Made by a program: the position numbers and the translations under genes. From the NCBI GenBank assembly GCA_014058105.1, contig JACGCM010001462.1:806001-870000 (forward strand): a stretch of 64,000 nucleotides of DNA. Direction: 5' to 3'. Positions 11,977-22,630 of this stretch are shown piece by piece; position 1 is the first letter of the stretch; each line of letters starts with the position of its first letter. The notes under the pieces were generated by a model, which did not search any database, was not told where the DNA came from, and saw only the letters and a program-made list of their open reading frames with translations. This DNA is from Kingdonia uniflora. Lineage: Eukaryota; Streptophyta; Magnoliopsida; Ranunculales; Circaeasteraceae.

Positions 11977-14900
11977 AATAGTGTGTTGATAATGGGAAAG
12001 TTGTGAACATGTTTAACATAATTATTACAAAGACAATTACGAGTAACCTTAAATATTCCCTTTTTATCGAAAATTGGAGACAAGCAAATACAGTAGGTGT
12101 ACAAGCTGGAGTTTCACAGGTATGTGAGTTGATTACTGATGTTGCTTTTGAACTTATTGATCCTTGATCTTTTTGAACATGCATGTTACAATGGTTGCTG
12201 TTGTAATTTGAATCATGTAATATTTTTACGATTTGTTAGGTGTTGAATCGCTTAACATATGCATCTACACTATCCCAGTTGAGAAGGTTAAATACACCCA
12301 TAGGCCGTGAAGGTAAATCTCTTTTAGTCACATGATATCTTATTTTAGTAAGTTCTGTTTTACACATTCACTGCCTTATTTTATTTTTCTTTTCTTTCTT
12401 TTTTTCTTTTTTCTTTTTGACTGGGGAAATTGGCATAACCTCATCAGTAATTCACAGTGCGGAATGATGTTCCCTACGGAGACACCAGAAGGACAAGTAC
12501 TATTCTTCATAATATGCACATATGTGGTTACCTTTACTTTTTATATGATTCTATTAACCTTTGTGTTGTCTTTGTTTCTTTTATAATGATAGGCTTGTGG
12601 ATTGGTAAAGAGCCTTGCTCTGATGGTCTATGTAATAGTAGGATTAACAGCAAATCTAATTTTAGAATTCTTAGAAGAGTGGAGTACTAAATTTTTTGAG
12701 GTACTTTCTTCAAAGATATCTGTATACTGATTTAATTAATTCTTGTTCTTTATTATATACTCTTTTATATTTTATTTTATCAACATTCTTTCTTTTTTCA
12801 TCTAGGAAATTTCCCCTACAGTTATTGATCAAGCTACCAAATTTTTTACCAATGGTTGCTGGGTTGGCATTCATCGTAGCCCTGATCTTTTGGTGAAGAC
12901 CTTGAGGCAGCTGAGGAAACAAATTTTATTCTCAATCCCTGGGAATTTTGATCTATCAGTTACCAACTAGGCCTGTTTCATTTTTAAGTTCTCAATGCAA
13001 ACATCGATTGTATGGTATATTTGGAAAGGGCTATTTAAGATATTTTATTGCAGAAGCCTTAAACAAAGCCCTATGTATAAAAATGCATTAAATATGTTTG
13101 CAACATGTAGTAAAATCAAGCCACTCACTTTAAATAAAGCAGCGACCCCTTTTTTTGTTTCCTCAGTTACTCTTCTTCAAATTGACAATCAAAATTTTGC
13201 CAGAAATGTCCTTTTAGGTTTAAAACAAGCTAAGGCTGAAATACTTCCTTCCAAAATGAAGTAAATTCAAATTGATTAAAATAAATTAAAGTAAAACACA
13301 AGATTCTTAACTTGAATCTGATATGTAAGAATTGCATAGTATTTATTTCCATCTTGCTCTTTTTTTGCTCCTTTTTTCATTTCGGTATGGTTGCTTTGTT
13401 ATGCCTGTCTTCTAAATCCTTCTTATTGATCCTTTACTTTGTTCAAGAGAAATATCACAAGTTGAAAACTTTTTAACTTCTCCTATCACTGGATATTAAG
13501 TATATTTATGAAATACATGCTATTGTTTTACATGTCGTGGATATATGTCGTAATATTGTCTGCTCAAGAGTATGACCATGCTGATTGATGTTCAATTTCG
13601 ACAGATTTGCGATTTGTCATGTTTACATTATGTGTAACACTTTTATCATGATCGTATTCTTAAAGAAAAGAATATTATGATATTTATTTATAGCTTAATC
13701 AATTAGGACTTGCCTAAACCACCAATTTATCCAAATGTAGGTTTTTTCTTTACGTTAATTTATGTTTATCTTATTGTGGTTGAAAATTGAGAAATCTATT
13801 ATGTTTGTAGGTTGATGTTAATACTGAAGTTGGAGTTGTTAGAGATATCCGGTAGAGAGAATTGAGTCTTTATACTGATTATGGCCGCTGCAGTCGTCCG
13901 CTCTTTATTGTGAAGAACAAACATTTACTAATAAAGAAAAAGGTCATTCAAGCTCTATAGCAAAGGGTAGTATGCTTTACTACCTCATATAGGTTTAGTT
14001 GCTTTGTTTATAGTTTCCCAGCCATCATCCTTTCCTTTTTAGGAGTCACCCGATGAGGGTGATTGACACGAGCTTGTCATTAATGTGTATATAGAATACG
14101 TTGATACAGAAGAAGAGGAAACTACTATGATTTCTATGACCATTAATGTGAGTATAGAAGCAATTTATGTTTGTTTGCCTTTTATGCTGGTAATCTATCC
14201 TTGATATCTATAGACAATCACCGACTGTGCCACAAAGGCCTATGAGCTTAAACTGAACATGCTCGAATAATGTTCACAAAAAATTAAGTGGATGTACTTT
14301 TCTCTAAATTGACTCATTAGAGCATTCTAAATGTGAAGACTTAAGATTTATGTGGGCGCAGGGCACATTGCCTAACTGGTAGATAGTGTGCCACTGTTAG
14401 TTGGCATTTTGATCCGAAATATACAGCATAAAAAAGACTAGTTTTTAATTTTACCTTTCATTTTTTAGAAAAAAGTACAAAACTTTGAATTTCACGTTTC
14501 ATGCCAATTTTTGACAATGCACTTTGTTAACAGTGTAGGGCCTTGAAACTGCTAGGCTTAATCCAGAAGAGGCATACTCTAAAAATTAAACCTACTTTAA
14601 AATTCATCCATCATTGATATTAGGTGTTTTTGCGTCTATTATCCCATTTCCAGACCACAACCAGGTCAGTTCCTCATGCTTGGAATTTCTATACAAGGAC
14701 TAAAGTTTAAAAATTTACTGGTAGATTAGTCAACGATATATCCAAATAGGAACTGATATGGCTACTCTTTCCTGTCCCCCAAATTTTTTATTTGACATTC
14801 TCGTATGCTGATATTAATATTTTAAACCACGTCTATATAATAATATTATTAATAACAATCTTTTCCTTTTGCTTGTCTTATTTCTTTGGTTATGTGGTAC

Positions 14901-15391
14901 AGTTTCCTCGTAATACATACCAGTCTACAATGGTGAAGCAAGCAATGGGAATATATGTCACCAACAACCAACTACGGATGGTTTTTCTTTTTTGCATGTT
15001 TATATATCTTTGTATTCTTTTGTTTTGTGGGGTTTTATTATGTATATATTGCAGTACTAATAATTTTTTTTCTCTTGGCTTAGGATACATTGGCAAATGT
15101 TTTGTACTATCCCCAAAAGCCTCTAGTAACAACTCTTGCCATGGAACACTTGCACTTTAGACAGCTTCTAGTTGGCATAGTAAGTACATCTTCATTTTCT
15201 ATTGCACTTTAGTTACTGCCACTTGGCAAATGGTGCTAATGCTTATCCTCTTTTCTTTCTATCTTTCTATTAAAGAATGCCATCGTTGCCATTTCATGTT
15301 ATTCTGGATATAACCTAGAAGATTCCGTTATTATGAGCCTATCTTCGATGAACTGCGGATTCTTCCGCTCAATTTTTTCCCAATCTTACAA
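11977..15391 (+). pseudogene. NRPB2: RNA polymerase II second-largest subunit (NRPB2) pseudogene fragment
   Basis: Eleven exon remnants follow the plant RPB2 protein in order: 11977-12120 (CVDNGK..KTITSNLKYS), 12240-12312 ([18 protein letters not shown]), ~12450-12496 (TETPEGQ), 12593-12700 (KSLALMVYVIVG), 12808-12922 ([19 protein letters not shown]), 13811-13966 (LYTDYGRCSRPLFIV), 14043-14147 (YVDTEEEETTMISMTIN), ~14540-14664 ([18 protein letters not shown]), 14903-14981 (PRNTYQSTM), 15084-15179 ([15 protein letters not shown]) and 15276-15391 ([13 protein letters not shown]). GT-AG introns separate them, so this is a DNA-level copy and not a retrocopy. Stops at 13852 (TAG in RDIR-*) and 14066, plus many substitutions, show it is dead. 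Roughly the middle third of the protein is present and both ends are missing. The real protein forms half of the Pol II active centre. NRPD2 and NRPC2 were considered, but the run of matches fits NRPB2 best. Confidence 0.88.
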
Positions 15392-15990
15392 GTGACTATA
15401 ATTAGCATATCTATTATATTACAAAAAAATGCAGTAGATAGTGATGTTGGAGCTAAGCCTATGTGAAGAGCAAGTACTGCAGCAGTTATTTTGGATCTTC
15501 CAAGTATGCTGCTTACTCTTTGCTATAATGCCCATCCCACGTATTTCTAAATTATCCAATGGCTAAAATAAGCATAATTTCAAACTATTGCATGTTTTGG
15601 TTTCAGATATATCACTCATGACACATATATCATCCAATTCGCACTTATTTATTTTAATCAATTTACAGATTTATGGGGGAAGAGAAGAAGCGGTGTTGTA
15701 AAGATGGACAATGACCAACTACCACGGCATAAGATTAAACTGCAAATTAGCCCAAGGTATCGATTTGAAGGAAATTTTATTAGATACACTATCTAATATG
15801 GAGCGCAAGGAAGTTAGGTTCCTAGTGGAAAAAATTTGCAAGTGGGGTCAAGCCCTTAGGAAGAGAGAAGAGTTGCTTTAGGTGAACTTTATCATTATTA
15901 TCTTTTTCTTGTGCTTTAGTAGATGTTATTGTATACTGTATTGCTAAATGCAAATAAAAGGTTGTACTACCAGTTTGCAGTGATTGTAAA
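15392..15990. other. Unassigned DNA 3' of the NRPB2 relic
   Basis: No further NRPB2 exon could be placed after 15391. A stretch at 15690-15880 reads in one frame as ..DLKEILLDTLSNMERKEVRFLVEKICKWG.., possibly coding once, but I recognise no family. Confidence 0.35.
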
Positions 15991-16008
15991 AAATAAATAA
16001 ATAAATAA

Positions 16009-16066
<58 letters not shown>
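15991..16066. repeat. (ATAA)n / (AT)n microsatellite
   Basis: Several ataa units run straight into about 27 AT dinucleotides. Simple repeat only; the short frames over it are artefacts. Confidence 0.95.
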
Positions 16067-16069
<3 letters not shown>

Positions 16070-16617
16070 GATCATACAAAACATAAATAGTAAAAACAGT
16101 TAATATTTAGATTATACAAAAGTAAAATAAGAAAAACAAGTACTATTTAGATCATAAAAAACTTAAACAAGAAAAACACTTACTATTAAGTTCATAGAAG
16201 AACTTTGTTGTCCTTTCTACAAGTATGTAGCCAGAGGCTACATAACTGCTTTAAGATGGAGTAATATATACTCTCTTTCCTCAAAGAGGAATACCTAGGT
16301 AGAGCTGAGTACTCAATAGTTGCTGGCTAAATCGTCCCACAGAGAAACGAGCGCAAGAATAGTTGAAACAAACTAATTCAGATGATCAAACAAACTTAAA
16401 TATACAGATTTACAAAAAAATTATAAAAATTTATTTAGATAGTAGAAGACTTCCATAGGGTGGAAGATGTACAGTGGTAGCTTACAGAGTACAGTAGTAG
16501 CTTACAGATAGGAGTACAAACTTAGAACTGAGAGCTGAACTTAGAAAACAAGAGTGGAGAATGAAAATATTCGCGTACATAAAACTGAGTCCTCTAGCTC
16601 CTTATATAGCCGAGGTA

Positions 16618-16812
16618 AGTGGTTTTTGGGTCCTACAAAGTGGTCGTTGGGTTCCACAAAGTGTTCTTCTTGTTCCACAAATTTGTTTTCGGGTCCTACA
16701 AAGTGGTCTTCAGGTCCTACAAAGTGGTTTTCTTGTCCCACATAGTGGTCGATCCCGCAAAGATATTGGTGGGTCACACATAGTGATTGGTGGATTCCAC
16801 ATAGTGGTTGCA
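16618..16812 (+). repeat. ~21-bp tandem repeat array
   Basis: The word gggtcctacaaagtggtctt and variants repeat about nine times with spacing near 20-22 bp, decaying rightwards into ccacatagtggttg. Because the period is near 21 bp, both strands stay open and give heptad-like peptides (GPTKWSS.. on +, a VGPEDHF-like repeat on -). This is better read as a minisatellite than as a gene. Confidence 0.8.
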
Positions 16813-17743
16813 TTTGACTTTCGGAAAAAGGTGATGACGGGGGTATTCTTAGTATTCTAAGTGCTTTATGAGTGCTTTCTGAGTACGAACCTTTGGCAAA
16901 GTGTTATGCGTGTCCCATAGAGTAAGGACACTGATATTTACTGCTTGCGTCGGCATACTGATGAGAGCTGGCTTGTAAATAGAATTTAGCCATTGTGATC
17001 CAGTCCATTCTACCATTTTTGTTCAGGATGAGGAAAAGGATCTGGAGATGTCCCTGGTGTCAATTCCTGATGTGTTTGATAGTAGACAAAAGGGGAGGTT
17101 TTTGGTGAGCAAATATTTTGGCTTTTTCTTCCTGTTTGGCACTAGCCAGACGAAGGTGTACTTGTTGCTGAGTAATGTTTTGTTGAAATTGGCCATTAGT
17201 TTGTTTGAATTATGGGACAATAATACATAAATAGTTTCCTTCGACATAAATCTAGTGATGGGTGTTCCAAGGTTGGAACATTTTAAAGGTGGCCAGAGCA
17301 TAGGCTCGGCTGGTTGGATTACCCCTGTATATGTGGGAAGCAGGATACCGATTGAGTGGGGATTTAGGATAGTGGTTAGGGAAATCAGGAGGATGGGTGA
17401 CAATATTAATCCAATGGAGATGAGGATAATAACATGTCTTACTGGGTAAAGGAACCTATTCAGGTGGAATGGTGTTAATATCCAGGTAGATACTATTGTG
17501 AGAAAACATAATGGTTTGAAGGTTGGCAGTAGTATGATAGAGAAGGGGGGGGGGGGGAACCTCGAAGGACCTGGAGCTAAGTGACTTTAAATTTTGTGAT
17601 AAAAACATTCTTGAAAAGCCAAAATTTATCAAGCAGAGGATGGGATCTTATGATTAGATAGCCTGGACTACTGTAAAAGTTAATATATTTTAAGGCAGAA
17701 CCTAGACGGGAGCAGTAGAGTAAAGATTTTTACTACGAGCATC
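16813..17743. other. Unassigned DNA with a 13-G run
   Basis: A minus-strand region at 17023-17540 stays open in two frames for over 100 codons. It reads for example SHIYRGNPTSRAYALATF in one frame, which looks protein-like but unrecognised. It may belong to the virus-like relic to its right, read leftwards. A run of 13 G lies at 17545-17557. Confidence 0.35.
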
Positions 17744-18960
17744 CTAGTTGGCCAAGGTTAATTTGAATTTGAGAATGGCTGATAATTCAGGGTGGTAAAT
17801 AATGTCAGATTGTTTAATCAAACATTCAATTTTTGCCAAACGGACAGGTGTCAATGGATTTGATTTGTCTTTACCAGGAGCCGTTAGCTCTGGACTAGTC
17901 TTACCATTTCCCTGACTAAGATCGGCTATGTCCAACTTAGTATTAGATTGAGATGTATTATAAGCCAGATTATGTTGCTTAATATTTTCAGATGGATTAT
18001 ACAGTTTAATCTGAGGAGTTCTAATAGTTATGTGAGAAGTCTCAGAGTGACGAATACCTCTAAAGTGATATAGAGGGTTTGCTGGATTTCTGAATGACTG
18101 TGCCAAATCTTTTCCAAAATTTTAGATAAAATTGGCTAAAGCTGTCTTGATATGAACAGTAGATTTTGTTGTAACAATCGGTTGGGACCCATGCAGTAAA
18201 GCTGTATGGGATTCTGTACTAGGTAGATTTTCTACCATAATTCTGATGGGGCTGACACTTAGTTGACGAGGCCCTGTTCCTGAAAAAGGCTACAAGTGAG
18301 TATGAGTACTGATGAAGTTAAAAGAAAAATGACGGTCCTAAAAAGTACCAGTTATACCGATTCGTATAATTCTATGTAAAGGCATAAGTAGATTTTAAAA
18401 AGGAGCACCTAATATAACTTGCTGCTATAAATTCCTGATGCAAAAAAAATACAGAAGGAATATTCTAGTTGTTATTACAGATATAAACATTCGAGATTTT
18501 ATACTAGCTATTCATTCTAGTACCACTAGCAGAGGTAAGAGATTGAGTTGATTTTTCAAAATAATTGGTAGGGACAAAGCCTTCCTATATATAGTTTAAA
18601 TCAGCCCCACTATCTATAAGAGTAATAGCCTAGATAGTTTAATCATGTTGAATAACAAGGATAATTTGAATATACCATTTGGGGGATGACATCTTATGAT
18701 GAAGATGCAAATGGGAGTCATCTATTTCATCAACTTGGTGACTAGTAGAGGCATCTGACTTGATGGATTGCTGGTTTTACTATTTTATATCATATTTCTG
18801 GAGAGAAAGTTTGATACTTATAACTACTGTTTTTTGAAGATTAATCTCTTGATATAATTTTTGGATGGCAACAGGTTTAAAATTTTCTAGCCTTCGAAGA
18901 ACATCCTGGAAGTTATAATAATTATTTACAGGGGGTTGGGGGTTTAGGTATTGTACTGGG
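17744..18960 (-). pseudogene. Caulimovirid-like polyprotein fragment, inverted piece
   Basis: Reading leftwards, a protease-type motif LIDSGADLN occurs near 18620, preceded by KWYIQ and followed by YFEKSTQSLTSASG. The same blocks occur, diverged, on the plus strand at 20865-21020, so this is a second copy of the same region in reverse. Left of it an open frame at 17744-18106 (FRGIRHSETSHITIRTP) is probably part of the same relic but unassigned. Several stops and indels are present. It is a fossil pararetrovirus or related retroelement piece with no expected activity. Confidence 0.6.
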
Positions 18961-19372
18961 TTTCAGAGCCATTTGTGGCTAATCACATGGTTCGCGTAGG
19001 TATGATTAGTTTCATATGAGAACTTAGGTAGAAGTTACTGCTTATCTTTGTTCTTGGTAATAAATGTTTTTTCAGTTTAGTCCAGTAACAGACAAAAGTA
19101 TGTTTCCTGTTTATCTTTTATCTCTGGTTGAGATGTTTTCACTGTCTAGCATGGTAAGAGAATTAGGTATGGTACGTCTCCCAAGTCATGTACGGCGTTG
19201 TTCTCCTGGAAGTGAACGTTTAGCCGGTAAATAGTTGAGAAACGTGTACCTGAATCTTTCACTAAGACTATACTGTTTTAACATCTTTGACAGAGAGAAA
19301 AGACTAGTAGTACCATAATGACATGTTTTACTAAGATTATACTGTTTTTCACTTTTTTTTCCGGCAGAAAGG

Positions 19373-20460
19373 ATTTGCAGTAACCATACTAACGTTCCTA
19401 TATGGAATTTACGTATCTATGTGATCAATCCTTCACATATGGACTTCAGCCCTGGTTTTTTAATTTGCCAGTTTATCATTAATGAAGTCATGACTTCGAG
19501 TCATGATAACTTCAGAAAATAGTATTGGAAAGCTTTTCCAATTGAAACATTACAATTTATTGAAGACATTTACTACCATGAAATGGAACGAAGCCAATAG
19601 ATTATATTCTTTTGTGACTGGTTCGCCACATGGTATCGTTGTCCTCATGGCACTATCAGTACTATAGATTATTCTAATAACAATCCGAATCAAACAGAAG
19701 AATCTGTTTACTCTCCCACTGAATCTTTCCATCTAAATATAGAGAATATAGGCCCTAACCCTTTTGAAGTTGAAGTATTGGTTCTCTTTACCAAATAGAA
19801 TGCCGCTAATATAACATCTTTAGATTCCCTGGAAGCTAGCATTAAACACTGTGAGTCTATTAACCATCATGACGATATTATAAATGTTGGCAATCTTAAC
19901 AGAACCTCTACATCAGAAGTCACTTATGACTATTCTGATAGTAAATCGTTAGAAAACTACATCCAATCAATTAAGCCTAACCCTCAGGCAGCAAAACCAT
20001 CTTTTAAAGATACTTCTAAAAGATCTGATACTCAGGATCTTTTTACTGAAGAATCTTTTCAGAATCACAATTTCTCAAATATGAAAACCATTTATTAATG
20101 GCCTATCAAAAAATTATCTGAAATATCTGAACATCCATTTAAAAAATAGAATCTAGAAGGAAAGAAAAATAAGGAGTGTTATCACCAGTTTCCTTATTAC
20201 CACAAACATAGAAAACGTAAGAAGTTTAAAGATAAACTGTATAGCAGTTCTTCAAACAAGTATACAAACCGTATCTACAAGAATTCCATTCAACAACATA
20301 AACTTTATTCTAGAAAACTATTACCCAGTTTTTCTGACAAAACAGCATCAGTCAATCAAATTGACCACTATCATCCTTCTATTACAGAACCACCTAGTGA
20401 TGAATATTCAGAATCAATTTTTAGTAAAATTGAAAAGTCATTAATAACATAAATGACTTA
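19373..20460 (+). pseudogene. Caulimovirid-like polyprotein, N-terminal region relic
   Basis: A decayed frame runs from about 19373 through IETLQFIEDIYYHEMERSQ near 19540 and FATWYRCPHGTISTIDYS to a Lys/His/Arg-rich basic stretch at 20180-20300. The basic stretch resembles the nucleic-acid-binding part that precedes protease in pararetroviral polyproteins. No intact zinc knuckle is visible. Stops at about 19600, 19797, 20097 and 20147 interrupt it. The assignment rests mainly on continuity with the protease-RT relic downstream. Confidence 0.5.
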
Positions 20461-20849
20461 TAACTGAATACTCTTACTACTACCCAGAACAAAATTATAT
20501 CTATTGTGGATACGATTCCTAATTCTGTCAATCGAAATAAAGTCCTAAGTATCTGTCTCCAACAAATGCTCTAGAATAACCAAATATCTGGTACAGAACA
20601 ATCACTTTCGGACATAGCTGATAAATCTCCAGAAATCCTCCAACAAATAGGAACTGAAAAATTGATACTATTCAAAATATTCAAACATAAATTAATACCT
20701 TAAAATCCAAAATTAAACATTTAAAAATCTCTGAACAAACACAAGGTTCTAACATTGCCCATTTTCCGAAGAACAGAAAAAAAATTCTATCAGAAAAGAC
20801 TGGTCATCCTCAAGAAGAAGATAACCTCTGTCTAAACCCTATTCAGAAG

Positions 20850-22630
20850 GTTATTGCCCAGAAATGGTATATCCAAGTTACCATTGTCATTAACAATAAA
20901 TTTACTATCCAAAATGCTGCAGCCCTTATGGATAGTGACGCTAACCTTAACTGTATCCAAGAAGGATTAGTTCCTACTAAATACTTTGAAAAAACTATCC
21001 AATCTCTTATCTCTGCTAGTGGTAGTTTACTACAAATCCATTATAAGCTTCTTGAATCGTTGATCTGTAACAAAGGTGCTTGCATTCCTTCTACCTTCCT
21101 TTTGGTTCACAACCATCAGAAGCAAATCATTCTTGGCACTCCTTTCCTTAGTCTTCTTAAGTTTTTACATAAGGTTGATGAAAAAGGGATATGGTGCAAT
21201 TATCAAGGCCAAAAAATTAGTTTTGAATTCATTAAAAGTCCTGATGTCAGGATAATTAATGATATTAAAACTATTATTGATTCTAAAGCAAACCATCTAA
21301 AATTTCTGCAAGAGGAATGTCATGTTATGGACATTTCTCATAAGCTTCAGTTCTCTGAGGTTAAAACTAAAATTAAAACTATTGAACAATAATTCATTAG
21401 TGAAGTCTGCAACAACATTCCTAATGCTTTCTGGAGCTGTACAACCTTCTATGTTAAACAAAAATGCTGAGAAAGAAAGACGTGTTCCGAGACTTGTAGT
21501 TAACTATAAGCCTCTCAACGACTCTCTTAAATAGATTCGTTACCCGGTCCCTAATAAAAAAGACCTTTCGAATTGTCTTTATAATATTATTATCTTCTCC
21601 ACATTTGAATTAAAATTAGGATACTGGAAAATCCAGATTAATGAGCAAGATAAATATAAAACTGCATTTACAGTACCATTTGGTTATTTTGAATGGAATG
21701 TCATGCCTTTTGGATTAAAAAATGCCCGATCTGAATTTTAGAATATTATGAATGATATTTTCATCCCTTATTCTGATTTTTGTATTGTCTATATTGATGA
21801 TATTCTTTTATTTTCTAATACTATTGATCAACACTTTAAACACCTTAAAATTCTTAAGGATATTATCCGACGTAATGGTTTGGTCCTGTCTGCCCCTAAA
21901 ATCAAACTGTTCCAATTAATAGTAAGATTCTTAGGACTTAACATTTCAAAAGTATAAATTATCCCCATTGTCAAAAGTATTGAGTTTGTTTCCAAATTTC
22001 TAGATGAAATTAAGGAAAAAAACTCAATTGCAATGATTTCTTGGTAGTCTCAATTATATTACAGACTATTATCAAAGTCTTTCCCAGGATAGTGCAATCA
22101 TATGCAATAAACTCACTATGACTTTTACCCCCTGGACCTCTTAACATACCCAAGCTGTTCAACGTATCAAACTATGTGTTAAGCAACTCCCATGCTTAGG
22201 TCTTACTAATCCTCACTAGCCTACGATTGTAGAAACTGATAACTCTGACTTTGGTTTTGGAGGAATATTAAAGCAAATGAATCCTTCTTCAGAAAAAGGA
22301 GAATTGTTTTGTTTTACATCTAGAAAGTGAAACATAGCTCAAAAGAACTATTCTACTATTAAAAAAGAAATGTTTGCTATTGTCAAAAGTATCTAGAAAT
22401 TTCAGGATTATTTATTAAATCAAACATTTTTAATCAGAATTGATTGCAGTTCTGCCAAAGACATCATTCAGAAAGATGTCAAAAATCTTGTATCAAAACA
22501 AATATTTACCAGATGGCAATCAGAACTATCTGCTTTTGATTTCTCTATTGAGTATATTAATGGCAATCAGAATTCTCTTCCTAATTTTCTTACCAGGGAA
22601 TTTCTACAGGAAAAATCAGAACAATCCGAA
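20850..22630 (+). pseudogene. Caulimovirid-like protease, reverse transcriptase and RNase H relic
   Basis: The protease region (20928-21392) has a decayed LMDSDANLN active site, where the expected DSGA is now DSDA. RT runs 21480-21960 with LVVNYKPLND, AFTVPFGYFEWNVMPFGL and an intact VYIDDILLFS catalytic box at about 21788. RNase H (22200-22610) shows VETDNSDFGFGG, a KKEMFAIVKSI block and FSIEYINGNQNSLP near its end. The RNase H with its closing NSLPNFLTREF block is of caulimovirid rather than Ty3/gypsy type (family knowledge). Stops at 21531, 21739 and 21955 and further frame breaks leave a non-functional fossil of a plant pararetrovirus. No integrase follows, as expected for that family. 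Confidence 0.75.

Noticed and set aside
11977..15391. NRPD2 (Pol IV/V) or NRPC2 (Pol III) as source of the polymerase fragment
   Set aside because: The run of exon matches ([54 protein letters not shown]) follows the Pol II subunit without gaps.
15822..16079. Minus-strand frame of Ile/Tyr repeats
   Set aside because: Translation of the (AT)n microsatellite.
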